The notes: generated by a model from the sequence alone, not told the origin. A DNA stretch of 64,000 bases from Herbidospora solisilvae (GCF_009901565.1 NZ_WXEW01000014.1:1-64000), one strand, 5' to 3'; numbered from the stretch's first letter, positions 1 to 9,147 are shown. A program made the numbers and translations.

Positions 1-88
1 AATTTTTCCTGGCCAACATTCACATGAATGTCAACCAAAGGAATCCGTCATCAAATGACGGGGTTGTGCATCATGCACTGGCTTTTAG

Positions 89-173
89 CACACTGTTGAG
101 TTCTCAAGAAACGGACTTGCTTTTGTTCTTGCTGTTGTGCCTTTATCTTCTCAGCGGCCCCGGTTAGTGTCAA
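89..173 (-). promoter_or_regulatory. rRNA operon promoter and leader with boxA-like antiterminator
   Basis: Read on the minus strand, TTGACA (168-173) and AAGATA (144-149) are separated by 18 nt. They are followed by a leader containing TTGAGAACTCAACAGTGTGC (89-108), the boxA-type element typical of actinobacterial 16S leaders. The 16S gene itself would start left of base 1, so this is the upstream edge of an rrn operon transcribed out of the window. The same boxA-like string can occur in a 16S-23S spacer, but the promoter just upstream favours the 16S leader. Additional rrn promoters may lie in 174-300, where a second TTGACTT-like element is visible, but I cannot define them. Confidence 0.6.
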
Positions 174-598
174 ATTCAGCGATTTGACTTCCGGGTCCGA
201 ATCCGAGAGGAATTCGGCGCCCCCTTCCGGAGGGCAACCCCTCTAACTTACCAGCGATCGGGGCGGAAGGCGAACCAGCCGCTAGACCGTGGTGTTCAGG
301 GGATGAAGCAACCCACGCCGGATCGCCGTGAGGCGGTGGGTGGGGTTTCGCCGGACCAGGCCGACACGAGAAGACTAACAGTTCCCCCGACCACTCACGC
401 CACAAACGACTGCCGTGGCCTGACAACCAACCTGGTCACTCGCGCATCTAAGTAGCACCCGGTTCGAGCGCGGCCGCATGACCTCGGTGAGGGCAAGCCG
501 ATGTCAAGCCGACCGCAATCAGGGCGGGATACGAATGAGATGCGGGAGTCACCCGACGCCAACCCGGCGTCTGGACCCCCGCCGTGGAGGTGGCCATC
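174..598. other. Intergenic region upstream of rrn operon
   Basis: No convincing coding sequence is visible. Open frames here are high-GC artefacts without ribosome binding sites or recognisable protein. The left part probably holds further rrn promoter elements reading left. The right end has GGAGG at 586-590, the ribosome binding site of the next gene. Confidence 0.4.
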
Positions 599-1009
599 AT
601 GACGCAGCGGTCGGAGTTCGATGACATCCGCGCCCACATCACGGCCGAGGCCGGGCACGCCGGCGATCTTCTCCGGATCGCCCGGGAACTGCTCGACGAT
701 CTGGAGCAGGCGCGCATGCGAGAGGCGTCCCTGCGCAACTACTACCTCGCCCTCCTGACGGCCAGTCGCGCGACGGTCGCCGCCCACGCGGCCGGCGACC
801 CCGAGCCGATGACCTTCCTTGAGCACGAGCTGGCCAAGAACGGCCAGCTGCCCGTGGGCGAGGAGGCCGCCCGGGTACTGGCCGACGCCAAGACCGCCCA
901 GGCGCTCGTGGCCGCGCTCGACCAGCCGGTCCACCAGCCGCGGCGCATGGGCCCGGCGAGCAGCCGGCTGCGCCGTTGCGTGAGCGTGCACCGCAGCCTG
1001 CCGCACTGA
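599..1009 (+). CDS. Hypothetical helical protein, 136 aa
   Basis: I do not recognise a named family. The protein is predicted to be mostly helical: an acidic, amphipathic N-terminal two thirds (charged residues with leucines around residues 5-45), a central HEL-containing stretch and a basic Arg/Ser-rich tail. No signal peptide, membrane segment or catalytic motif is seen. The ATG at 599 is preferred over the in-frame GTG at 584 because GGAGG lies 8 nt upstream of it. It stands alone between the rrn promoter region and two hairpins. A small DNA- or protein-binding accessory role is possible but not shown. Confidence 0.55.
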   Translation: MTQRSEFDDIRAHITAEAGHAGDLLRIARELLDDLEQARMREASLRNYYLALLTASRATVAAHAAGDPEPMTFLEHELAKNGQLPVGEEAARVLADAKTAQALVAALDQPVHQPRRMGPASSRLRRCVSVHRSLPH

Positions 1010-1045
1010 CCACAGCCGTAGCGCTCGAAGCCACCGCGGCATAAC

Positions 1046-1093
1046 GCGGAGGGCGACCGCACCAGGGGCTGCCACCCCGCGACCGCCCTCCGC
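1046..1093 (+). terminator. Hairpin downstream of the 599-1009 gene
   Basis: GCGGAGGGC (1046-1054) pairs with GCCCTCCGC (1085-1093) around a 30-nt loop that itself contains a G-rich/C-rich pair. There is no U tract, so it is at best a weak or factor-assisted terminator of the preceding gene. Confidence 0.35.
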
Positions 1094-1190
1094 CGATGGC
1101 CCGCACCCCACACCCACACCCCGGGGTACGGCCGGGCCCGGTTCCGATCCCATCGGAGCCGGGCCACCCAAAGCACCACCAAGGGGGAAC

Positions 1191-1224
1191 GGGGCCTGAT
1201 CCTGGGGGGTCGGGATCAGGCCCC
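1191..1224. repeat. Perfect 12-bp inverted repeat
   Basis: GGGGCCTGATCC (1191-1202) and GGATCAGGCCCC (1213-1224) flank a 10-nt G-rich loop. It has no U tract on either side. It could be a transcription-stopping or RNA-protecting hairpin. Its partner gene is unclear. Confidence 0.4.
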
Positions 1225-1798
1225 ACACACCGAGGCCCGGCCCGACATGGGCCAGGGCCTTTTCTCCGTTACGGCTCCCGCCCACCCGGCACCCCCCGCC
1301 GTCCCCGGCCCGCCAAGCGCCCGGCGCCAACCGGCCGCTTCCGGAACCCACCGCCACGGGCCATCTTGGGCATCTCGCCTTAGACGTTCTCGACAGTCCA
1401 GGGCCTTGGATCGCCTGCAACGAGCCGAGGTGGTCACCGACCCGCCGCCCCCTCGGATATCTCGGCAGCCCGACTTCCCCACCTCCACCGGCAGCCTCGA
1501 ACAGCCCGACTCATGTGCGGGGAGTTGTCCAGGGCGACGGCAATGTCCTCACGGGCAGCCAGGGCCGCCGGCGGTCCAGCGGATCACGCGTGACGGCTTG
1601 GTCGGGATCACGGCCACCCGACCGCCTTGGTCGCCACGGGCACAGCCCGGAGCGTGGTCTCGGTCGCGGCGCAGCCGCCGAGCGCCCCTCCGGCATCCAT
1701 CTCAGGGAAATATCGCGATTTTCCGATATGACCAGCCAAGACGCACGGCAAAAATTCGACATCAGATCATTCGGCCGGAATCGTCGGGGCGTACACGA
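1225..1798. other. Non-coding gap
   Basis: No gene is supported here. A plus-strand open frame runs through the region but ends inside the antisense of a tRNA, a common artefact. An imperfect AT-rich palindrome lies at 1706-1724. The gap ends at the terminator of the first tRNA. Confidence 0.4.
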
Positions 1799-1842
1799 AG
1801 AAAAAACAAAGTGGCCCGGTTCCAGAGGAACCGGGCCACTTT
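1799..1842 (-). terminator. Intrinsic terminator of first initiator tRNA
   Basis: On the minus strand a stem of at least 12 bp with a short loop (arms 1811-1822 and 1828-1839, extended by A:T pairs) is followed by a T-rich run over 1801-1810. It lies directly after the CCA end of the tRNA at 1845. Confidence 0.85.
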
Positions 1843-1844
1843 CT

Positions 1845-1921
1845 TGGTAGCGGGGACAGGATTTGAACCTGCGACCTCTGGGTTATGAGCCCAGCGAGCT
1901 ACCGAGCTGCTCCACCCCGCG
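1845..1921 (-). tRNA. tRNA-fMet (CAT), CCA encoded
   Basis: The 77-nt gene folds as a standard cloverleaf with anticodon CAT in the loop CTCATAA. Initiator hallmarks are present: the first acceptor position is unpaired (C1 opposite U72), and the anticodon stem carries three consecutive G:C pairs (GGG/CCC). The 3' CCA is encoded (complement of 1845-1847). It is followed by its own terminator. A second, almost identical initiator gene lies just upstream on the same strand. Confidence 0.95.
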
Positions 1922-1964
1922 TCGGTATGTATGAACACTATCCATGAACGTGGAGTAGTGCAAA

Positions 1965-2001
1965 TCAAAAGGCCCGGAGAGTGATCTCCGGGCCTTTTGG
2001 C
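1965..2001 (-). terminator. Intrinsic terminator of second initiator tRNA
   Basis: On the minus strand AAAAGGCCCGGAGA pairs with TCTCCGGGCCTTTT around a short loop, followed by TGATTT. It separates the two tRNA genes, so each is probably its own transcription unit. Confidence 0.8.
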
Positions 2002-2005
2002 TGAG

Positions 2006-2079
2006 TAGCGGGGACAGGATTTGAACCTGCGACCTCTGGGTTATGAGCCCAGCGAGCTACCGAGCTGCTCCACCCCGCG
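2006..2079 (-). tRNA. tRNA-fMet (CAT), CCA not encoded
   Basis: The 74-nt body matches the gene at 1845-1921, with the same CAT anticodon, unpaired C1 and GGG/CCC anticodon stem. Here the bases after the discriminator A are CTC, so CCA must be added after transcription. The two copies share flanking sequence upstream, pointing to a tandem duplication. Confidence 0.95.
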
Positions 2080-2135
2080 TCGGTGTGTCTTAAGACTATC
2101 CGGCGCGGGGTGATGCGGCAAATTGAATGCTCGGA

Positions 2136-5126
2136 TCAGGGCGCTTGCGGTGGTGTCGACGGTGTCGGCGTGGGTGTCGGGGTCGCCGATCCCGAGGCTG
2201 CCGGGGTCGGCGACGGGCTTGGTGACGGGGACGGGTTCGCCGCCGCGCCCTGGGCGGCGGCCAGCTCGTCGAGGGCGGCCTTCAGTGCGGCCTGGGCGGT
2301 GCCGTAGGCCTGCCAGTTGGGCGGGTTGGCCGCCAGAGCCGCCTGGGCGTCCTCGTAGGCCTTCTGCGCCTTGCCCAGGGCCGTGGCGACCGTGGCCTGC
2401 TGGGTCGGCGTCTCGGCCTGCTCGTTCTGCGTGGGCTGGGTCTGGCCCTCGTTCTGGTCGGTCGGTTGGGTCGTACCCGACTCGCCGAAGACCTGCTTCA
2501 GGGCGGTCTCCAGGTCGTCGCCGAAGCCGACGCGCTGGCCGTAGAGGACCAGGACCTTCTGCAGGGTCGGGAAGCGGCCGGCCGCCTCGTCCTTCGGCTG
2601 GATGTAGACCGGCTCCACGTAGAGCAGGCCGCCGCCGAACGGGAGGGTCAGCAGGTTGCCGAAGATGACGTCGGTGGCGCCGCCGCTGCCTCTCAGGATG
2701 TTGAGCTGAGCGGAGACGGTCGGGTCGGTCAGGAACGTGTTCTGCGCCTGGGGCGGACCCTGGATCGTCGTCGTGCTCGGCAGCTGGAGGATCTCCAGCT
2801 TGGCGTTCTTGGCGTCGGCCGTGGCGTCGACCGCCATGAACGCGGCCATGTTCTGCCGGTTGTTCGGGACGAACGTGGTCGTCAGGGAGAACTTCTCCTG
2901 GGCGACGCCCGGCATCTTCATGGTCACGTAGTAGGGCGGCTGCTTGCTCTTCTTGGTGGCCGGGTCTTCCGGGACCTTCCAGAAGTCCTGGCCGCCGAAG
3001 AAGGAGTCGGGGTTGGTCACGTGGTACTGCGTGAGGATCTCGCGCTGGGCCTTGAACAGGTCGGCCGGGTAGCGCAGGTGCTCACGGAGTTCCGGCGAGA
3101 TGTCCGACGCCGGCTTGACGATGGTGCCGAACGCCTTCTGCCACGTCTTCAGCACCGGGTCGGTGTCGTCCCACGCGTAGAGGGTCACCGTGCCGTCGTA
3201 GGCGTCGACGGTGGCCTTCACCGAGTTGCGGATGTAGTTGATGTTGTCGCGCGGCACCTGCGGCACGCCGGGCTGGAGCGAGGAGGTCACGTCGGTCGTG
3301 AGGCTCTCCAGGCTGTGGGGCTCGGAGTAGGGGTAGGCGTCGGACGTGGTGTAGGCGTCCACGATCCACTTGATCCGGCCGTCGACGATGGCCGGGTAGG
3401 GGTCGCGGTCGAGCGTCAGGAACGGGGCGACCGCCTGGATGCGCTCGATCGGCTTGCGGATATACATGATCTTCGAGTCGGCGTTGATGCTGGAGTTCAG
3501 CAGCAGGTTCGTCTCGCCGTACTTGAGGGCGTAGAGGAACCGGGTGAAGATCCCGCCGATCGGGACGCCGCCGTTGCCGGCGTAGGTGTTGTTCTTCTGG
3601 CCGCTGGTGCTCTGCTCGGGGTAGTCGAGCTCGACCGGGTTGCTGCCCTGCGGGCCGCCGACGATCGAGTAGTCGGGCGAGTTCTCGCCGAAGTAGATCC
3701 GGGGCTCGTACTTGCCGAGGGCCTGGGTCGGCGGGATGTCCTTCTCGTTGAAGCTGGGCACGCCGCTGCCGTCGACCGCGCTACCGGGGGCGGCCACGAA
3801 GCCGAAACCGTGGGTGTAGACGAGGTGGTCGTTGATCCAGTTGCTCTGCGCGCTGGGCGGGGCGCCCATCTCGCGGACCGCCACGACCGTGTCCTGGATC
3901 TTGCCGGTGGCCGGGTTCTTGTAGCGGTCGATGTCGAGCTGCTCGGGGAACTGGTAGTAGCCGCGGATCTGCTGCAGCTGCTGGTAGGTCGGGCTGAGCA
4001 CGGTCGGGTCGAGCAGGCGCAGGCCGGGGATCTGCGACGACTCCCGCTGCAGCACCTCGGGCTTGGCCTCGGTCTCGGCGCCGTATTGGGTGACCGTCGC
4101 GTTGTCGACCCCGTAGGCGGCTCTCGTCGCCTTGATGTTGCGGTCGATGTAGTCGCGCTCCTTGGCCTGCTGGTTCGGCTTGACCTGGAACTGCTCGACG
4201 AGCGCCGGGTAGACGCCGCCGATCAGGACCGCCGACAGGACGAGCAGGCCGAGTGCGACGCCGGGCAGCATGCCGCCGGACCGGACGACCCCCGCGAAGA
4301 ACAACGCGGCGCAGATGAGCGCGATGAACGCGAGGATGGTCTTGGCCGGGAGCACCGCGTTGACGTCGGTGAACGAGGCGCCGAACACCTTGCCCCGATC
4401 GGAGAAGACCAGGCCGAATCGATCGAGCCAGTAGGCCACCGCCTTCAGCAGCACGAACACGCCCAGCAGCACCGACAGGTGGGCCCGCGCGCCGCGCGAG
4501 GCATGCACGCCGCCGGGGGTCTGGATGCGGAAGCCGCCGTAGAGGTAGTGGACGAGCGCCGCCGCGATCGCGGACAGGACGACCGCGATGAACAGGAAGT
4601 TCAGCACCATCCGCAGGAACGGGAAGGTGAACATGAAGAACGACAGGTCGATCCCGAACTCGGCGTCGACCTTGCCGACCGGCGTGGCGTTCGCGAACTC
4701 TATCCAGGTCTTCCACTGCCCTGAGGTGGACGACCCCGCGAACAGCGCCAGGACCGCCATCCCGATCAGGAAGATGATCTTCCGGTGCGGGTCGATGGCC
4801 AGCCGGTAACGGTCGGCCCCCTGGGCGTTGCCGAACATGCCGGGGCCGAACATGGGACGGACTCGGAACGCCAGCGCCATGTTGCCGCCGACGATGCCCA
4901 CCATGAGGGCGGCGCCCACGACGAACAGCAGGATCTGGGTGATCAGCATGGTCGAGAAGACCGAGCTGAAGCCGACCGAGTCGTACCAGAGATAGTCGGT
5001 ATAGAAACCGGCGAAGATGTAGAGGACGATCACGACCGCGACGATCGCGATTCCCACGGGAATGAGCAGGCGGGGCCGGCGGGGCACGCGCATCGCCCGA
5101 CCGGCTCCGGGGCTCCGGAAGCTCAA
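2136..5126 (-). CDS. UPF0182 family integral membrane protein
   Basis: The product is about 996 aa, the usual length of the family (M. tuberculosis Rv3193c type). The N-terminal third has about seven hydrophobic helices, starting with a segment near residues 20-40 and continuing to about residue 320. A large extracytoplasmic domain follows, with the conserved tyrosine- and proline-rich blocks of UPF0182 proteins. The C-terminus is a Pro/Ser/Thr/Ala low-complexity tail. The biochemical role is unknown. TTG at 5126 is chosen because AAAGGGG lies 7 nt upstream; TTG at 5132 or ATG at 5093 are alternatives. It lies 98 nt downstream of the PDZ-Lon gene on the same strand. Confidence 0.93.
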   Translation of the reverse strand: MSFRSPGAGRAMRVPRRPRLLIPVGIAIVAVVIVLYIFAGFYTDYLWYDSVGFSSVFSTMLITQILLFVVGAALMVGIVGGNMALAFRVRPMFGPGMFGNAQGADRYRLAIDPHRKIIFLIGMAVLALFAGSSTSGQWKTWIEFANATPVGKVDAEFGIDLSFFMFTFPFLRMVLNFLFIAVVLSAIAAALVHYLYGGFRIQTPGGVHASRGARAHLSVLLGVFVLLKAVAYWLDRFGLVFSDRGKVFGASFTDVNAVLPAKTILAFIALICAALFFAGVVRSGGMLPGVALGLLVLSAVLIGGVYPALVEQFQVKPNQQAKERDYIDRNIKATRAAYGVDNATVTQYGAETEAKPEVLQRESSQIPGLRLLDPTVLSPTYQQLQQIRGYYQFPEQLDIDRYKNPATGKIQDTVVAVREMGAPPSAQSNWINDHLVYTHGFGFVAAPGSAVDGSGVPSFNEKDIPPTQALGKYEPRIYFGENSPDYSIVGGPQGSNPVELDYPEQSTSGQKNNTYAGNGGVPIGGIFTRFLYALKYGETNLLLNSSINADSKIMYIRKPIERIQAVAPFLTLDRDPYPAIVDGRIKWIVDAYTTSDAYPYSEPHSLESLTTDVTSSLQPGVPQVPRDNINYIRNSVKATVDAYDGTVTLYAWDDTDPVLKTWQKAFGTIVKPASDISPELREHLRYPADLFKAQREILTQYHVTNPDSFFGGQDFWKVPEDPATKKSKQPPYYVTMKMPGVAQEKFSLTTTFVPNNRQNMAAFMAVDATADAKNAKLEILQLPSTTTIQGPPQAQNTFLTDPTVSAQLNILRGSGGATDVIFGNLLTLPFGGGLLYVEPVYIQPKDEAAGRFPTLQKVLVLYGQRVGFGDDLETALKQVFGESGTTQPTDQNEGQTQPTQNEQAETPTQQATVATALGKAQKAYEDAQAALAANPPNWQAYGTAQAALKAALDELAAAQGAAANPSPSPSPSPTPAASGSATPTPTPTPSTPPQAP

Positions 5127-5224
5127 CGCCAAACCCCTTTGGTCAAAAGCACAAACGGTCTGTGCCTGGCAACCTACACCGCGTTCGGCAGTGCTGCGCT
5201 TCCCGAAAGCTCTCCGGAAAGTGT

Positions 5225-6268
5225 TCAGGAAGTGCAGGCGGGGACGGATCCCGATCCGGTCCGAATCGCGTCGATCGCCTTGATGGCGCCGTTCAGCGTG
5301 TCGACTTTGACCAGGCGCAATCCGTCGGGGACGGCCGCGACGGCGGCGGGGCAGTTCGCCGAGGGCGTCAGGAAGATCGTCGCGCCGGCCTTCTTGGCGC
5401 CGACCATCTTCTGCTCGATGCCGCCGATGGCGCCGACGGTGCCCTGGGCGTCCATCGTGCCGGTGCCGGCGATGGCCTTGCCACCGGTCAGCGGGCCGGG
5501 GGTGAGCTTGTCGTAGATGCCCAGGGAGAACATCAGGCCCGCGCTCGGGCCGCCGACGTCGCCGACGCTGATGTTGACGGTGAAGGGGAACTTGTAGGAC
5601 ATGCCCATGCGGACGCCGACGATCGCCTGGCCGCTGGACCCCTTCACGGTCTTGACCGTCACGTCCTGCTTGGCGCCCTTGCGGTCGACGCCGAAGGTGA
5701 CGTCCTCGCCGGGACTGTGCTTGCGGACCAGGGCGGCCACCGTCTCCATGTCGGTGGCGGGGGCGCCGTCGACGGTCGTGATCAGGTCGCCGGGCAGCAG
5801 CTTGCCCTCGGCCGGGGAGCCCTTGTCGGTGCTGGCGACCTCGACCACGTTCTGGTAGGCGATCTTGAGTTCGCGCAGGGCGGCGGCGGTGGAGGTCTCC
5901 TGGGAGGTCGCCATCTCGGCGGTGTTCTCCTCTTCGACCTCTTCCACGGTCTGCTCCCTGGGGAAGATCGTCTCTTCCGGCACGACCGCGATGGTGTCGT
6001 CGAGCCAGCCGCGCAGCGCGGTCAGCAGGCCGATGCGGTTGCCGGGGCCGCCCTGGTAGGCGACGGTGACCATGCTGAGCATGCCGGTCGTGGGATAGGT
6101 CTGGTGCCCGGCGACGGTGATCACCGGCTTGCCCTTCACGTCGCCGATCGTGTTCTCGGTCGGGCCGGGTGACAGCACGACGTAGGGGACGGGGAGCATC
6201 GCGCCGCCCACAGCCAGCGCGAGTGTGAGGAAACCCGCCACGAGCAGGGTGAGGGCACGTCGGGACAT
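5225..6268 (-). CDS. Membrane-anchored PDZ domain Lon-like serine protease
   Basis: The 347-aa protein has an N-terminal signal anchor (residues 5-28), a PDZ domain (about 130-205) and a Lon-type S16 protease domain. The catalytic Ser is S242 in GGPSAG and the matching Lys is K287 in IGGIEQK, 45 residues apart as in Lon. The active site is expected outside the membrane. The family is YlbL in Bacillus and Rv3194c in M. tuberculosis. Substrates here are unknown. moaE lies 34 nt upstream and the UPF0182 gene follows, so all may be co-transcribed. No strong ribosome binding site is visible before the ATG at 6268. Confidence 0.93.
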   Translation of the reverse strand: MSRRALTLLVAGFLTLALAVGGAMLPVPYVVLSPGPTENTIGDVKGKPVITVAGHQTYPTTGMLSMVTVAYQGGPGNRIGLLTALRGWLDDTIAVVPEETIFPREQTVEEVEEENTAEMATSQETSTAAALRELKIAYQNVVEVASTDKGSPAEGKLLPGDLITTVDGAPATDMETVAALVRKHSPGEDVTFGVDRKGAKQDVTVKTVKGSSGQAIVGVRMGMSYKFPFTVNISVGDVGGPSAGLMFSLGIYDKLTPGPLTGGKAIAGTGTMDAQGTVGAIGGIEQKMVGAKKAGATIFLTPSANCPAAVAAVPDGLRLVKVDTLNGAIKAIDAIRTGSGSVPACTS

Positions 6269-6302
6269 GCCAGAACTCTAAGGGCTCGCCGATAAGGAGC
6301 GG

Positions 6303-6725
6303 CTAACAGGCGCCGACCCACTCGGCCGATCCGTCGGCGAAGCGCTGGTTCTTCCAGATCGGCACCTCGTGCTTGAGGTCGTCGATCAGCCGGCGCGAGG
6401 CCGCGAACGCCTCGCCCCGGTGGGGGCAGGCCACCGCGACGATCACGGCGATGTCGCCGAGCTCCAGGTCGCCGACCCGGTGGACGGCCGCCAGCGCGGT
6501 CACCGGGAAGTCGGCGGCCACCTTCTCGGCCACCCGCCGGAGCTCGGCCTCGGCGCTCGGGTGGGCCGAGTAGGACAGCAGCTCGACGTCGCGGCCCTCG
6601 TCGAGGTCGCGGACGGTGCCGATGAAGAGCGTGGTGCCCCCGGCCGCGTGGTCGCCGACGGCGGCGACGACCTCGTCGACGGAGAGCGGGGTCTCGCGGA
6701 TGGCCAGGAGGCGGATGACGTCCAC
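6303..6725 (-). CDS. moaE: Molybdopterin synthase catalytic subunit MoaE
   Basis: The 140-aa protein has the MoaE landmarks: the GTVRD turn (residues 36-40), HRGEAF (102-107), and lysines K118 and K125 in the DLKHEVPIWK segment that line the active site. MoaE joins sulfur-carrying MoaD to convert precursor Z into molybdopterin in the cytoplasm. No moaD is seen next to it, but MoeZ, which charges MoaD-type proteins, is at 44648-45829. Its GTG start is 9 nt after the epimerase gene, so the two are probably one transcript. Confidence 0.93.
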   Translation of the reverse strand: MDVIRLLAIRETPLSVDEVVAAVGDHAAGGTTLFIGTVRDLDEGRDVELLSYSAHPSAEAELRRVAEKVAADFPVTALAAVHRVGDLELGDIAVIVAVACPHRGEAFAASRRLIDDLKHEVPIWKNQRFADGSAEWVGAC

Positions 6726-6734
6726 CCCAGGAGT

Positions 6735-7805
6735 CTAAATCTTCTTCTTCCGCCGGGCCGCGCGGACGATCGCCGCGGTGCCGATGACGGCCACCGTGGC
6801 GCCGGCGGCGGTGAGGGTGGCGTCCTTGCCGGACAGGCGGCGGCCGACGACGGCGTGCTTGCCCTCGCGGTAGGTCATCAGCTCGCGCAGCGCGGCGTCG
6901 TTGGTCCAGGCCGGCTTCCAGCCCGCGGCCCGCAGGGTCGCGCAGTCGACGACCCAGGGGTAGACGACGTAGTGGAGGTCGGTGGCCGGGGCGGGGGTGA
7001 TGCCCAGGCGGTGGAGGCGCTGGGCGGTGGAGAACGTCAGGCCCGCCGGGAGCTCGAAGCGGCGTACGCCGGAGATCTCCTCGACCTGCTCCATCTCCAG
7101 CCAGCCCTCCGAACCCACCGCGACCACGCCGTTGACGTGGCCGAGCGCGGCCAGTTCGAGGGCCGAGACCAGGTCGTCGACGTGGCAGAACTGCCAGCGG
7201 GGCAGGCAGCCCTTGACCACGAGCAGGCGGGGGGCCTCGAAGTGGCGGGTGACCACGGTGTCGACCTCGGGGCCGACCAGGGCGGCCGGGCGCAGCACCA
7301 CGACCTCCAGGCCGGGGTGGGCCCGCAGCGAGCGGCGGACCAGCGACTCGATCTCGAGGTGGTCGCCCACGACGCCGGTGTCGGACTCGGCCGCCACGGG
7401 GGCGTCTTCGGGCAACGGCACGGGGTTGTCGGCGTCGGCGCCGTACACCATCGCGCTGGTGACCAGCACCACCCGGCGCACCCGGGCGGCGGCCGAGGCG
7501 GTGAGCACGGTCTGGGCGGCCCGCAGGTTGTAGGCCCGGCGTTCGGCGGGGTCGCCGTCGAGCGAGAAGTCGCCCGCCAGATGGACCAGCACGTCGACGT
7601 CGGAGATCCGGTTCGCCAAGAGCGGATCGCGGATGTCGAGCACCCGCCAGGTCACGTCGGTGACGTCGCCGCGTTGCGCGTCGATCGCCACCACACGGCG
7701 GAAATCCGCAGACGAGGCGACTTTCGACAGGAACGCCCTGCCTACTCCCGAGGCCGCGCCGGTGACGGCGACGACGGGCGGACGATGGCGTTTCGAGACT
7801 GGCAC
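6735..7805 (-). CDS. NAD-dependent epimerase/dehydratase family protein (extended SDR)
   Basis: The 356-aa protein opens with the Rossmann motif VTGAASGVG (residues 12-20). It has HLAG in the beta4 region, and a VTSAMVYG segment supplying the Ser and Tyr region of the extended SDR active site. The usual YxxxK is not clean (GVVGDHLEIE is in its place), so catalysis is uncertain. A C-terminal hydrophobic stretch ends in RRKKKI, suggesting a membrane-anchored tail. GTG at 7805 is used, with GAGGA 4 nt upstream; a longer open frame to 8156 runs into the divergent gene and is not supported. It heads the moaE/PDZ-Lon run. Confidence 0.85.
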   Translation of the reverse strand: MPVSKRHRPPVVAVTGAASGVGRAFLSKVASSADFRRVVAIDAQRGDVTDVTWRVLDIRDPLLANRISDVDVLVHLAGDFSLDGDPAERRAYNLRAAQTVLTASAAARVRRVVLVTSAMVYGADADNPVPLPEDAPVAAESDTGVVGDHLEIESLVRRSLRAHPGLEVVVLRPAALVGPEVDTVVTRHFEAPRLLVVKGCLPRWQFCHVDDLVSALELAALGHVNGVVAVGSEGWLEMEQVEEISGVRRFELPAGLTFSTAQRLHRLGITPAPATDLHYVVYPWVVDCATLRAAGWKPAWTNDAALRELMTYREGKHAVVGRRLSGKDATLTAAGATVAVIGTAAIVRAARRKKKI

Positions 7806-7887
7806 GCGGTCCTCACTTTGCGCTGACACGCCCCACGACGGATAACGTGGCGGATGTGGACTCCTCCATCCTGCACGAGGTGGCGCG

Positions 7888-9147
7888 GTGACTGACCTGC
7901 CAGGTCGCGAAAACGATCCTAACGAGAACCCGTTCGCCATGTTCGGCAACCCCGAGCAGATGGCGCAGGCGATGCGCCAGTTCGCCGACATGCTCTCGGC
8001 CCCACCCGGCTCCGGCCCGGTGAACTGGGAGATGGCGAAGAACATCGCCCGCCACGCGGTGGTCGCCGACGGCGGTGATCCGAGTGTGATGGAGGGGGAG
8101 AGACGCCAGGTCGTCGACGCGCTGAACCTCGCCGACCTGTGGCTCAACGAGGCCACGTCGTTGCCGAGCGGCGTGTCGAACCCGCAGGCGTGGAGCCGGT
8201 CGGAGTGGATCGAGAAGACCGCCCCGATCTGGGGTCAGCTGTGCGACCCGGTGGCCGCCAAGATGGTCGAGACCATGGGCGGCAGCCTCGGCGCCGCCGG
8301 GCTCCCGGCCGAGGCGCAGGCCATGGCCGGGCCGCTGATGGGCATGCTGAAGCAGATGGGCGGCATGATGGTCGGCCAGCAGATCGGCCAGGCCCTCGGC
8401 ACCCTCGCCCGCGAGGTCATCGGCACCAGCGACATCGGCCTGCCGTTGTCCGACACCGCCGCGCTGCTGCCCGGCGGGATCGCGGCGTTCAGCCAGGGGC
8501 TCGAACTGCCCGCCGAGGAGATCCGCCTCTACCTGGCCCTTCGTGAAGCGGCGCATCACCGGCTGTTCCAGCACGTGCCGTGGCTGAAGTCACATCTGCT
8601 CGGGGCGATCGAGGAATACGCCCGCGGCATCACCGTCGACGTCTCGGCCCTGCAGGACAAGCTCCAGGGGCTCGACATCAACGACCCGTCGCGGCTGCAG
8701 GAGATCCTCTCGGGCGGCGACCTGCTCAAGCCCGCCGAGACCGAGCGGCAGAAGGCCGCCCTGGCCCGCCTGGAGACCACGCTCGCGCTGGTCGAGGGCT
8801 GGGTCGCCACGGTGGTCGACGCGGCGGCGGCGGGCAAGCTGCCCTCGGCCGGCGCGCTGGCCGAGACGGTCCGGCGCCGCCGGGCCTCCGGCGGTCCCGC
8901 CGAGCTCACCTTCTCCACGCTGGTCGGCCTGGAGCTGCGGCCCCGGCGGCTGCGTGAGGCGGCTGCGCTCTGGAAGGCGCTGGGCGACGCGCGCGGCGTC
9001 GACGACCGCGACGCGGTGTGGAGCCACCCCGACCTCATGCCGAACTCCGACGACCTCGACAACCCCGAGCCGTTCGTGGCCGGCAAGGAGGACTTCGACC
9101 TCGGCCTGCTGAAGCTCCTCGAAGAAAACGACGACGACGACAAGTGA
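7888..9147 (+). CDS. DUF2342 zinc-dependent metalloprotease-like protein
   Basis: The 419-aa protein matches the actinobacterial DUF2342 family (Rv3195 type, sometimes called F420-biosynthesis-associated hydrolase). The family signature REAAHHRLFQHVPW is at residues 219-232. It replaces a classic HExxH, and the annotated protease activity is not proven. The middle has Met/Gly-rich helices (150-165) and the C-terminus is very acidic. GTG at 7888 has GAGG 7 nt upstream. It is divergent from the epimerase gene and overlaps the next gene by GTGA. Confidence 0.9.
   Translation: MTDLPGRENDPNENPFAMFGNPEQMAQAMRQFADMLSAPPGSGPVNWEMAKNIARHAVVADGGDPSVMEGERRQVVDALNLADLWLNEATSLPSGVSNPQAWSRSEWIEKTAPIWGQLCDPVAAKMVETMGGSLGAAGLPAEAQAMAGPLMGMLKQMGGMMVGQQIGQALGTLAREVIGTSDIGLPLSDTAALLPGGIAAFSQGLELPAEEIRLYLALREAAHHRLFQHVPWLKSHLLGAIEEYARGITVDVSALQDKLQGLDINDPSRLQEILSGGDLLKPAETERQKAALARLETTLALVEGWVATVVDAAAAGKLPSAGALAETVRRRRASGGPAELTFSTLVGLELRPRRLREAAALWKALGDARGVDDRDAVWSHPDLMPNSDDLDNPEPFVAGKEDFDLGLLKLLEENDDDDK

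Noticed and set aside
1706-1724. AT-rich imperfect palindrome
   Set aside because: It is not placed before any gene and the symmetry is shifted; not enough for an operator call.
1247-1888. Plus-strand ORF of 213 codons
   Set aside because: It ends in the antisense of a tRNA (GFEPATSGL-like end), has no ribosome binding site and no protein-like pattern.
1762-1968. Minus-strand ORF of 68 codons ending in an HNPEVAGSNPVPATKK-like peptide
   Set aside because: It is the familiar translation across a tRNA-fMet gene and its flanks, not a protein.
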